From Clostridia bacterium (GTDB lineage Bacteria; Bacillota; Clostridia; Peptostreptococcales; Anaerovoracaceae): DNA of 56,078 bases. Where the stretch lies: positions 1-56,078 of the forward strand of contig JAIKWW010000172.1 in NCBI GenBank assembly GCA_024684465.1. The letters are read 5' to 3'. A program made the translations under genes and the position numbers. Below the pieces are notes generated by a model that was not told the origin of the DNA, did not search any database, and worked only from the letters and a program-made list of their open reading frames with translations. This document shows positions 48,691 to 56,078 of the stretch, one piece after another. Position 1 is the stretch's first letter. Each line of letters starts with the position of its first letter.

Positions 48691-51600
48691 CTATGCGGTT
48701 GCAGAAACGGAAGATGTCGTGGTTCCGTTAGTGTTCTTCATAGTCGCTGTGCAGGTGAGTGCGCCGGTGCTCTTGTTGACATTGAATGTCACTGTGAGAT
48801 AGCCGGCGGAGGTTCCGTAGGAGTTGCAGAAATAGATTCCGTTGGATCTTACGGTCACCGATCTGTTGGAGTTGGAATCGATGTAGTCCACGTTCATCTT
48901 GAGACCAGTGATGTCGGTTCCTGTTCCGTAGATAGGAGTAATGGATGCGGTTCTCGCAGGAGTCGAGATGTTGCCCGTAACCATATTGGTAATGGTCGCA
49001 TTCTCCGGCGATATGAGCCAGAAGCTGGAGTTGGAAATACCCGTTCCCAGCTTTGTGGCCGTGGTATGCGTAGAATCCGTATAATACAACGTCTTGTCGA
49101 AACTCAGGAGCACCTCTGCGTAACCCTTTGTGGATGTTATTCCGGAGGAAGCATCCTGGAATACCAGTGACATGTCAGTCAGCTTAGGCGGCGTCTTGTC
49201 CGGAAGGACGAAGCTTCCCAGAGATACATATTCCGGATTCGTGCAGTGGATCGACTCATCCAGCTGGTTGGCTGCCAGAGCATATACGTAATATCTGGTA
49301 TCCGACGAGAGCCCGGTCACGTTGAATATGGTCTCGTACAGTCCGTTGGCGTTGGACGATCCGTTGGAGCTCTGCGAGCCGCTGGCCTCCAGCATGGTCC
49401 TGCCGCCGTTTGTGGACAGGATCGTCGGAGTCTGGATTTCGTTTGGATACTGGTCGATGACACTCTTATACAGACTGTAGTTGTCCTGTGTCGTCACTGT
49501 CCAGTAGATCATAGCAGGTCTGTCGGTGAGGACTCTGAATGTCATCTGAGACTCGTCACTCTGTGCGTCTATGATCTCCACATAGCTTGTGGTGGAGGCG
49601 TTGGTTACCGGCTGGAATTCCGGAGGAACCAGACCTGTTGTCCTGGCTTCCACATACTGCCGGTCTCCGTTGGTGTTCACACAGGACGCGGCATTGACAG
49701 TGTCATAAACACTGAGCTGGGCAGCGGTCTTGCTCCTTGCAACGAAGTAGACCGTGTAATTTGTGTTCGGCTGGAGTCCCTCGATTGTGATAGGGATGGA
49801 ACTCTCTATCAGTTTCAGCGGGAGACCTTCTGCATTGTACACATTGTCCGTTTCACTCTTGAGCTGGATATAGTCGTAGACCTGCTGTGTGGTCTTACGC
49901 ATGTTGGCATTCAGTTCACCGGCAACAGCTACCCAGTAGAGCGTCACGTCCTTGTCCACCGAAACCAGAACGTCGATGGTGGATTCTGTCACATTGGTCT
50001 TTTCAAATGTCAGCATAGGCGGCAGTTCATCTGTGAATGCCACAGTGTCGTCTGCGCTGCCTACAGTTGTAACCTCGATCGCCGTGCTGGCAGGAGCGTT
50101 AGCTTTTCTGTACAGGTAGTCAGCTTCGCCGATCACGCATCTGAATCTTCCAGTCAGGGAGCCGTTCCAGGCCTCTCTGTCCGTGGAGTAATTGTACTGT
50201 ACCACCTCAAAGGCATATACCAGGGAGCCGGAATCGTACTGGCTGGCCATGGTATTGAAGAGCTGATCCACGTAATCCGTGGATGCCACAGGGCTGCCCT
50301 TCTTTGCTCTTGTAATGGAGATACTGTCCTCGAGGCTCATGTCCTTGTCAGGCGTTATTGCTACATTTTCCGCCAGAAGAGTCCATCCGTCGGCACTTTC
50401 GTTCTGCATATAGATATTTACGGAGCACGCGGTGTCAGCTGCAAAGTACATATCGTATCTGATATCCGACTCTGTCGCATCGTTGGATGTGGACGGTGTC
50501 ACTCTGTAGGTCAGGTCGAGGTTATGCAGGTTTCCGTCGTTGTCCGTGAAGATGCTCTCCACTCCTGCAGGTGCAGCGATGGTTACGTTAGGCTCTACGC
50601 AGGTGAAGGTGTCGGTCACCGGACCGTAGTTTCCGCCCGTCGGCGAACCGGTTTCGATCTTCTTCATGGTGTTGCCTGTAAGGTCACAGATGTAAATGTT
50701 GCTCGCGGCATTGTAGTTGAATACAAATGTGTATGTCCTTCCGGAGAAGCACTGCAGTGCCGTAGCTGTGGTATTGGAAACGGTGAATGTGAGAACCGTG
50801 TGTTCAGGATTCTCGCCGGTACCGCCAGCAACCGTTCTGGTCACCTGATCCCAGTTGATATTCAGCTTCCTGGATGAATCCTTCGTGGCTGACTCGTCAC
50901 CGTCGTAAATCGAGATCCACGAGGAGAGATCCTGCATGTCGCTGGCATTCAGATACTTTGTGGTATCGCCCTGGGAACCCAGTACCACCTCACTGAATGC
51001 TATGCTGATGGTGGTTGGAGCCGACTGGCTTCCAACATACAGGTTAGTTCCGTCGGAAGCACCGAAGATCAGTTCTTCTGTCGGATCCTGATCGTCGATC
51101 GTGGAAGTATCGAGAGTATAAACTACCGATCTGTTGCCCACAGCATCCTCCAGCACCAGGTAGATCTTATAGTATCTCTGGCTCTGAAGATTTGTTACAT
51201 TAAATGTATTTTCCTTGTCAGCCGTGGCCTTCAGCTTTGACGAAGCACCCGTAGACTGTATCGCACCGGTTCCCCGGATCACCAGATCCTGATTCGTCTC
51301 GTACCACAGGAGACCGTCCGCCTCATACCTGGTGCTCTTTTCGATGGTTGCCACAGTCGGCGAGTTCGTATAGTAGATTCCCCAGTAAACCACTGCGCAG
51401 TCTTCCGTAGGAACGTACTTGAACTGGATCGAATTGTTGGACTTCACATCCACGAAGGAAGTGAGTTCAGGCGGCGTGGTATCCGCAGTTGTGATAGTCT
51501 GCTTGAATACCGCCGACTGTCTGCTGTTGTTGTCCACAGCGATCATGTAATAATCGTACTTCGTATTCTCCTGAAGTCCGTCCACCACGATCGTACTGGT

Positions 51601-53514
51601 GACTGACTTGGTGAACCACATCGAGCCCTTGTCCACCGCTGTCATCTTCTGATTGATCAGGTCGTTGGCTGTAGGAGCTGTGGCACCGCTAGGGAGAACC
51701 ATGTAGTATACTGTCGCATCCTTGGAAACAGTTGCCATCGCATCCACGTAGTACATGGTCGTGTCATTCTTCTCCCTGGACTTGGCCTCGAGATATGTGT
51801 AAGTGAACTTCGGTGCAGTGCTGTCTACTGTGGTAAATTCAGCATACTTGATGATCGACTGCTGATTTCTGTCGTCCACCAGCATTCCGAATACCACATA
51901 ATCAGTGCCCTGAGCAAGTCCTGTAATCTTGATAACCGTTTCTGTGGATGAGGAGATGTTCTGGTTGCCGGATGCCACCACGCTGCCGTTCAGCTTAGGG
52001 TTGATCATCATCGCATCCGTAGGATCCGCATAACCCGCAGGGATTACCACCCAGTAGAGCTTGCAGGCCTTGTTTGCCTTGAATGTGGCTTCAGCGGATG
52101 TGAGATCCTCCTTTGCAACCTTCGGATATCCCGCGAGGATCTCCGGAATCAGGTTGGACTCGGCAGAATCCTGATAGGACATATCTTTGCCGTTGATCCT
52201 GGCGGTTATGCCCGGCCTGATGATGATGGTATCAGGCAGCTGCTCGATTATTACTCCCGGCGATGTGATCACAGCCGTTCCGATGGAGCCTGTGCCGCTG
52301 ACCTCAGTGGCATTGTCCAGGAACAGATTCTGCACATCAGTATTCTTTGCCAGATAAACCTTGCTCTGGTCTGACTGTTCATCCACAGTCAGATTCGTTA
52401 TAAATCCCTTCTGAAGGTTCAGGTTGTTCTTGTCACCCTTTACGATGACATCGTTGAAACCGCCCACCAGATTTGCCACATGATCCGGATCCATGTCCAC
52501 GATCATGGTCGTGAACGCCGTACCGGAGGTATTGTTATTCTCGATATATGCATTGGATCTGAGGGTTGTTCTGCCGATGATGGTATTTCCCTGAGTCGCC
52601 ACACTGATCAGCTTTCCATCCAGAGTGTCCACTACCAGTTCATTCACATCGCAGTCTCTCAGAATGATACTGCAGGCACCGGAATTTCCGGAACCGGTTC
52701 CGCTGACGATGATCTGACCGGTCACAGTCACGTTGTCCAGCAGGATGTGGCCGTCGTCGATTCCGTCAGTAATATAGAGATCTCCGTTGATATACGTGTT
52801 CCTCAGGCCGCTGCCGGAAGCAGACAGTGTCACATTGCCGTCCACGTAATCCAGACGTTCCTGTCTTCCGTCGTCAACGATCTCTCCTCCCATGGAGCTC
52901 AGGAGCTTTGCCACCTCAGCTCTTGTCATGTTGCTTCCCGGGGAGAAGCTGCCGTCCGCATAGCCCGAGATTATACCCTTGGCCACGATGGCATTAACAT
53001 ACTGACGGCTCCAGTTGCTGATGCTCTGGTCGTCGTAAAAATTGTTCGACAGTGTCGGGCTGGTCTGAATGTTCAGCGCTCTTCCCAGCATGGTGACAGC
53101 AGCCTCACGGGTTATATTGGCATTAGGCGATGCGTTATTGTCACCGGTCCCCTGGAAGTAACCCTCCGCAGAAGCTGTGTCGATCGGCGAATAATACCAG
53201 TCGTAGTCATTGACATCGCCGAATTTGGTCCCGCCATGCTTGTTGAAATTCAGAGCCCTGTTCACCATCGTTGCGAACTCCGCCCTGGTAATCTGATCCG
53301 ACGGGTTCAGATTGCCGTTCTGATTTCCCGTCATGATGCCCTTGTCAACCATATCCTGCAGATAAGGCTGGGCCCAGTACTCACCTATGGCATAGGATTC
53401 CGATGTCCCTGTAGCCACAGGGATCAGCGGTATCAGCGATACCACCATGGTGATGCACAGGAGCAGGGACTGTAGTTTCCTCAGTCGTCTGCCCCTCTTC
53501 GTCTTAAATAGCAT
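48691..53514 (-). CDS. Giant SLH-domain surface protein with beta-helix and Ig/FN3-like repeats
   Basis: 1607 residues. A signal peptide is at 1-42. Three SLH domains (about 43-90, 97-148, 158-208) have the NPSDQITRAEFATMVNRAL-type motif and anchor the protein to pyruvylated cell-wall polymer. A region near 215-440 has short strand repeats (YINGDLYITD, IILRDCDVNELVVD) like a right-handed beta-helix. Residues 450 to about 1500 carry about eight related beta modules with 'VYWVVIPAG' and 'YVVFGMLVDD'-type strands. The C-terminus is Ser/Thr-rich. It may be an S-layer protein or adhesin. A sigma-28-like promoter precedes it, linking it to motility. Confidence 0.9.
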   Translation of the reverse strand: MLFKTKRGRRLRKLQSLLLCITMVVSLIPLIPVATGTSESYAIGEYWAQPYLQDMVDKGIMTGNQNGNLNPSDQITRAEFATMVNRALNFNKHGGTKFGDVNDYDWYYSPIDTASAEGYFQGTGDNNASPNANITREAAVTMLGRALNIQTSPTLSNNFYDDQSISNWSRQYVNAIVAKGIISGYADGSFSPGSNMTRAEVAKLLSSMGGEIVDDGRQERLDYVDGNVTLSASGSGLRNTYINGDLYITDGIDDGHILLDNVTVTGQIIVSGTGSGNSGACSIILRDCDVNELVVDTLDGKLISVATQGNTIIGRTTLRSNAYIENNNTSGTAFTTMIVDMDPDHVANLVGGFNDVIVKGDKNNLNLQKGFITNLTVDEQSDQSKVYLAKNTDVQNLFLDNATEVSGTGSIGTAVITSPGVIIEQLPDTIIIRPGITARINGKDMSYQDSAESNLIPEILAGYPKVAKEDLTSAEATFKANKACKLYWVVIPAGYADPTDAMMINPKLNGSVVASGNQNISSSTETVIKITGLAQGTDYVVFGMLVDDRNQQSIIKYAEFTTVDSTAPKFTYTYLEAKSREKNDTTMYYVDAMATVSKDATVYYMVLPSGATAPTANDLINQKMTAVDKGSMWFTKSVTSTIVVDGLQENTKYDYYMIAVDNNSRQSAVFKQTITTADTTPPELTSFVDVKSNNSIQFKYVPTEDCAVVYWGIYYTNSPTVATIEKSTRYEADGLLWYETNQDLVIRGTGAIQSTGASSKLKATADKENTFNVTNLQSQRYYKIYLVLEDAVGNRSVVYTLDTSTIDDQDPTEELIFGASDGTNLYVGSQSAPTTISIAFSEVVLGSQGDTTKYLNASDMQDLSSWISIYDGDESATKDSSRKLNINWDQVTRTVAGGTGENPEHTVLTFTVSNTTATALQCFSGRTYTFVFNYNAASNIYICDLTGNTMKKIETGSPTGGNYGPVTDTFTCVEPNVTIAAPAGVESIFTDNDGNLHNLDLTYRVTPSTSNDATESDIRYDMYFAADTACSVNIYMQNESADGWTLLAENVAITPDKDMSLEDSISITRAKKGSPVASTDYVDQLFNTMASQYDSGSLVYAFEVVQYNYSTDREAWNGSLTGRFRCVIGEADYLYRKANAPASTAIEVTTVGSADDTVAFTDELPPMLTFEKTNVTESTIDVLVSVDKDVTLYWVAVAGELNANMRKTTQQVYDYIQLKSETDNVYNAEGLPLKLIESSIPITIEGLQPNTNYTVYFVARSKTAAQLSVYDTVNAASCVNTNGDRQYVEARTTGLVPPEFQPVTNASTTSYVEIIDAQSDESQMTFRVLTDRPAMIYWTVTTQDNYSLYKSVIDQYPNEIQTPTILSTNGGRTMLEASGSQSSNGSSNANGLYETIFNVTGLSSDTRYYVYALAANQLDESIHCTNPEYVSLGSFVLPDKTPPKLTDMSLVFQDASSGITSTKGYAEVLLSFDKTLYYTDSTHTTATKLGTGISNSSFWLISPENATITNMVTGNISTPARTASITPIYGTGTDITGLKMNVDYIDSNSNRSVTVRSNGIYFCNSYGTSAGYLTVTFNVNKSTGALTCTATMKNTNGTTTSSVSATA

Positions 53515-53635
53515 ACTTTCTCCTCCTCATATGACAAAAATAAACACACAGAATGTTCATATACGTCACTTTCCGTCCGCCGGATCCGGTTCGGGATCAT
53601 CGTCCCGAAAAATGGTCCGACCACGCTATAATTAC

Positions 53636-53662
53636 ATATCGGCAGAAAATCCGGGCGTATAA
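53636..53662 (-). promoter_or_regulatory. Sigma-28-type promoter upstream of the SLH gene
   Basis: On the minus strand TTAT, 15 nt, GCCGATAT (7/8 to the SigD -10). It is the same -35 and spacing as the fliD and flgM sites. The leader would be about 115 nt. Confidence 0.45.
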
Positions 53663-53735
53663 TGTATTTTCCCCATAAGTAATACTATTGTAATGTTCTC
53701 AGAGGCGCTCCCCGCCGACCCGTCCCCGGGATCTA

Positions 53736-53744
53736 TGGTATAAT
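53736..53744 (+). promoter_or_regulatory. Extended -10 promoter upstream of the GH26 gene
   Basis: TGG-TATAAT is a perfect extended -10, about 95 nt before the ATG at 53839. No strong -35 is present. Confidence 0.5.
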
Positions 53745-53838
53745 GTGTCATGTGTGTTCGTCCGGTCGAACCGGAATCGGGCGGGCCCTTCAATACTGCA
53801 ATTATCTGAAGATCAGGAGAAGACAGGACTTTATCAAT

Positions 53839-55551
53839 ATGAAAATATCAATAATAAGGCCTTTCAGGCCACTTGCTTTATTTCTCGCTGCGGCAGTCAT
53901 GACCGCCGGGGCGGCTTTTCCCGCAGCGGTTCACGCAGATACCGCAGACCCATACGGTCAGTATTCCATAACGGACACGGCGGCGGGGCAGCTGTACAGG
54001 AACAACATCGACGGCTACAGCATAACGCTGCCCCAGGGGGCTTCAGTGGATATGTCCAAAGCAGCCCTGAGGACTTCTTTCACCTACAGCGGTGTAAAGA
54101 TCGACATTTACAGGGAACACTCAGGCAGCGCCTACAAGCAGGAGAGCTACATTAATTACTCCAACAGCTTCACCGCAAAGCACCCTGGCATAACCATCAC
54201 CGGCAGCGGTACCACCTGGCTGGACGGCTGTAAGACCACTTACAACACCTGGACCAGACCGGTGCTTTCAAAGATCGAAGGAGACAGAAACAACTACGCC
54301 TGCTTCGACCTGCGCCGCGGCACCACAGATGTATACACGATCTACTGCACCTATGACAACAGCGTCTCCTATGAAAGTTCAGTTCTCCCGGTAGTTTCCA
54401 GTTTCCATCTGGAACCCATAACCACCGGCACGGCGGAGCCGCACTTCGGAACCTCCCGGGGGCCGGAGCTCAGTGACAGCGCCGCTGAAGCCTATGAGCG
54501 GATCTTCGGTAAAGACGCTCATCTGACCTGGGGACTCTACGACGTTCGCTACCAGTACGCTCCCGATTCTGTAAAGGTTCTGGAAAATGATATCGGCTAC
54601 GAATTCAACATTCATCTGATCTACCAGAACATCGGCAGGGACCTGGCGGGAGAATCTCTGTACAGCATGCTGACCCGCATCTTTGACGAGAAGAACATAC
54701 CGGAGCTGACGCTGCAGACCGTGGCGCAGGACAACGGGCTCATGGTATACGACATTCTCAACGGCGATTACGACTGGTTCTTCGACCAGTACGCACAGGA
54801 TGTGGCAGCCTACGGCAAACCGGTGCTCTTCCGCTTCTGCAACGAGATGAACGGTGACTGGTGCACTTACTCCGCTTTCTGGTACGCCAGAGACGTGGAT
54901 CTGTACAACGAGCTCTACAAATACGTGTTCGAGAAGTTCCGGGCTGCAGGCGCAGACAACGCCATCTGGGTCTGGAATCCGAACCATCAGTCTTTCCCTG
55001 ATTACAAGTGGAACAGCGAGTATCTCTACTATCCGGGAGACGAATATGTCAATGTGATCGGCCTCACGGCCTACAACACCGGAACATACTATCCCGCTGA
55101 AAAGTGGACGAGCTTCACGGATCTGTACAGGAATTATTACAACCGTGCAGCAGCTCACTACGACCAGCCCTTCATGATAACCGAGTTCGCCTGTTCCGCG
55201 GTGGGCGGTGACAAAGCTGCCTGGATCACGGACATGTTCAACCACCTGCCTGAGTATCCCCGCATCAAGGCTGCTGTCTGGTGGAACGGCGCGGACTACG
55301 ATCTCACAAAGGCATCCAGGCCTGAAGCCAGACCGTATTATCTGAGCAGCCTCAACGGCTCGGTACAGGCCTTCCGCCTGGGGCTCGCCACATACGCAGG
55401 AACCGTGGGTGATCTGACAGGTCTCACGGAGTACGACCCCACAGAAGCAGGCAGAGGAAACGCTGTTCAGAACACCTCCGGCAGCTGGAACCGGGACTCC
55501 AAGCAGCTGAATTCAAAGCCGGTGATGCTGACATCAGAAGAGGATAATTAA
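53839..55551 (+). CDS. Secreted GH26-family glycoside hydrolase
   Basis: 570 residues with a signal peptide (PLALFLAAAVMTAGAAFPAA, cut near AVHA). An N-terminal beta domain (about 50-195) is of unknown type. The TIM barrel (about 200-520) has the acid/base Glu336 in FRFCNEMNGDWC and the nucleophile Glu449 in FMITEFACSA, the two GH26 catalytic sites. GH26 enzymes are mainly beta-mannanases; the substrate here is unknown and an exopolysaccharide is possible. I chose the ATG at 53839 (AGGA 11 nt upstream). The ApbE gene follows after 2 nt, so they share a transcript. Confidence 0.85.
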   Translation: MKISIIRPFRPLALFLAAAVMTAGAAFPAAVHADTADPYGQYSITDTAAGQLYRNNIDGYSITLPQGASVDMSKAALRTSFTYSGVKIDIYREHSGSAYKQESYINYSNSFTAKHPGITITGSGTTWLDGCKTTYNTWTRPVLSKIEGDRNNYACFDLRRGTTDVYTIYCTYDNSVSYESSVLPVVSSFHLEPITTGTAEPHFGTSRGPELSDSAAEAYERIFGKDAHLTWGLYDVRYQYAPDSVKVLENDIGYEFNIHLIYQNIGRDLAGESLYSMLTRIFDEKNIPELTLQTVAQDNGLMVYDILNGDYDWFFDQYAQDVAAYGKPVLFRFCNEMNGDWCTYSAFWYARDVDLYNELYKYVFEKFRAAGADNAIWVWNPNHQSFPDYKWNSEYLYYPGDEYVNVIGLTAYNTGTYYPAEKWTSFTDLYRNYYNRAAAHYDQPFMITEFACSAVGGDKAAWITDMFNHLPEYPRIKAAVWWNGADYDLTKASRPEARPYYLSSLNGSVQAFRLGLATYAGTVGDLTGLTEYDPTEAGRGNAVQNTSGSWNRDSKQLNSKPVMLTSEEDN

Positions 55552-55553
55552 TC

Positions 55554-56078
55554 ATGGAAAACCGGAAATCATCGAGACTGCCGTTCATTATCTGCGGCAT
55601 AATATTATTGACAGCGATCGCCGGAGTATGCCTTCACTTCCGCAATTCTGCGGGAGCCGGACCTGAAGATCCTGCAGGATCGGCTGCGGGAGGGGAGATA
55701 CTTGATGGCGCAGGTTCCTACAACGCGGACGGTTCCTTCAGCAGAGACGTCTTTGCCATGGACACCTTCATGAATCTGAAAGCCTACGGGGACAATGCCG
55801 AGACAGCTGTAAACGAAGCCGCTGAAAAGCTCTACGCTCTGGACCGTGAACTGTCTGTGACAAACCCGGAAAGTGATATCGCCCGGCTGAACAGCCGGAG
55901 TTCTTCCACTGTGAGCGCTGAGACCTTCGATATACTGAAACAGTCGGAGAAATTCAGCCGTCTCACCGGCGGATGCTTCGACGTGACTGTCTACCCTGTG
56001 GTCAGAGCCTGGGGATTCACCACTGAGGAATACAGGATTCCCGAAGAAAGCGAAATAGCGGAACTCATGAGCCATGTA
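55554..56078 (+). CDS. apbE: FAD:protein FMN transferase ApbE (partial)
   Basis: 175 codons up to the window edge, open beyond it. A membrane anchor (about 8-27) lacks a classical lipobox. The ApbE signatures follow: FAMDTFMNLKAYG, LYALDRELSVTNPESDIARL and GGCFDVTVYPVVRAWGF. ApbE flavinylates Thr residues in FMN-binding proteins such as RnfG, NqrC and extracellular flavin reductases outside the membrane. GAGG lies 9 nt before the ATG. The partner may lie beyond the edge. Confidence 0.9.
   Translation, partial: MENRKSSRLPFIICGIILLTAIAGVCLHFRNSAGAGPEDPAGSAAGGEILDGAGSYNADGSFSRDVFAMDTFMNLKAYGDNAETAVNEAAEKLYALDRELSVTNPESDIARLNSRSSSTVSAETFDILKQSEKFSRLTGGCFDVTVYPVVRAWGFTTEEYRIPEESEIAELMSHV

Larger units (their letters stand above)
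53515..53838. other. 324-nt divergent control region between the SLH and GH26 genes
   Basis: No convincing gene is seen. On the minus strand it holds the sigma-28-like site of the SLH gene (53636-53662). On the plus strand are an extended -10 for the GH26 gene (53736-53744) and a short stem CCGGT/ACCGG in its leader. An upstream reading-frame extension of the GH26 gene from 53743 lacks a ribosome site. Confidence 0.55.

Noticed and set aside
49246..50877. Plus-strand frame of 543 codons opposite the SLH gene
   Set aside because: Cys/Arg/Val-rich shadow of a conserved-looking secreted protein; no start signal and no recognisable domain.
53743..53838. Extended N-terminus of the GH26 protein from 53743
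   Set aside because: It begins on top of the extended -10 promoter and would put 32 residues before a clear signal peptide.
1..56078. CRISPR array, insertion sequences, phage genes, tRNA or rRNA genes
   Set aside because: No regularly spaced direct repeats, transposase motifs, phage structural genes or tRNA/rRNA-like segments were recognised by reading.

Overview
The window is a motility locus of a Gram-positive anaerobe, most likely class Clostridia (Bacillota). Evidence: Shine-Dalgarno-led genes with several TTG/GTG starts; a FlgM-FlgN-FlgK-FlgL-DUF6470-FliW-CsrA block in the Bacillus/Clostridium order; CheC, CheD and CheV; FlbD; an SLH-domain surface protein; and a YabM/SpoVB-like flippase next to HU and a YabO-like S4 protein. 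Base composition is near 50% GC. A genus cannot be fixed from sequence alone. Almost every gene is on the minus strand, so transcription mostly runs from high to low coordinates.

Layout. 1-12225: the basal-body/hook/export operon, transcribed flgC-fliE-fliF-fliG-fliH-fliI-fliJ-fliK-flgD-(TIGR02530-like)-flgE-flbD-motA-motB; motB runs off the left edge. 12578-16927: fliD-fliS-fliT-like-cheV. 17119-18750 (+): a ParA-type ATPase and a ComFB-domain protein, the most unusual pair here. 18928-21696: two FlgF/FlgG-type rod genes, cheC and cheD. 21911-25475: flgB-flhA-sigD; flgB has left its usual place before flgC, and flhF/flhG are absent between flhA and sigD. 25686-33458: a non-motility island with a secreted subtilase, uracil permease, upp, S4 protein, HU, a MurJ/SpoVB-type flippase and an amidohydrolase. 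33690-39882: flgM-flgN-flgK-flgL-DUF6470-fliW-csrA. 40250-47414: cheA-cheW-cheR-cheB and an FtsA-like ATPase. 47687-48538 (+): a PilZ protein divergent from cheA. 48691-56078: a 1607-residue SLH surface protein, then divergent GH26 glycosidase and ApbE genes.

How it fits together. SigD and its antagonist FlgM are both present. Four minus-strand sites fit a local sigma-28 pattern T[T/A]AT-N15-G[C/A]CGA[T/A]AT: upstream of fliJ, fliD, flgM and the SLH gene. flgB, cheB, pilZ and the GH26 gene instead have extended -10 (TGn) sigma-A-like sites. FliW and CsrA supply translational control. CheA/W/V/R/B/C/D form a Bacillus-type adaptation set; no receptor, CheY or flagellin gene lies in the window. 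PilZ and ComFB suggest cyclic-dinucleotide input.

The long flagellar operon is rich in intercistronic RNA structure: a possible attenuator between flgC and fliE, four consecutive inverted repeats between fliH and fliI, and a 73-nt nested hairpin after flgE. All functional calls come from reading motifs; no database search was run.
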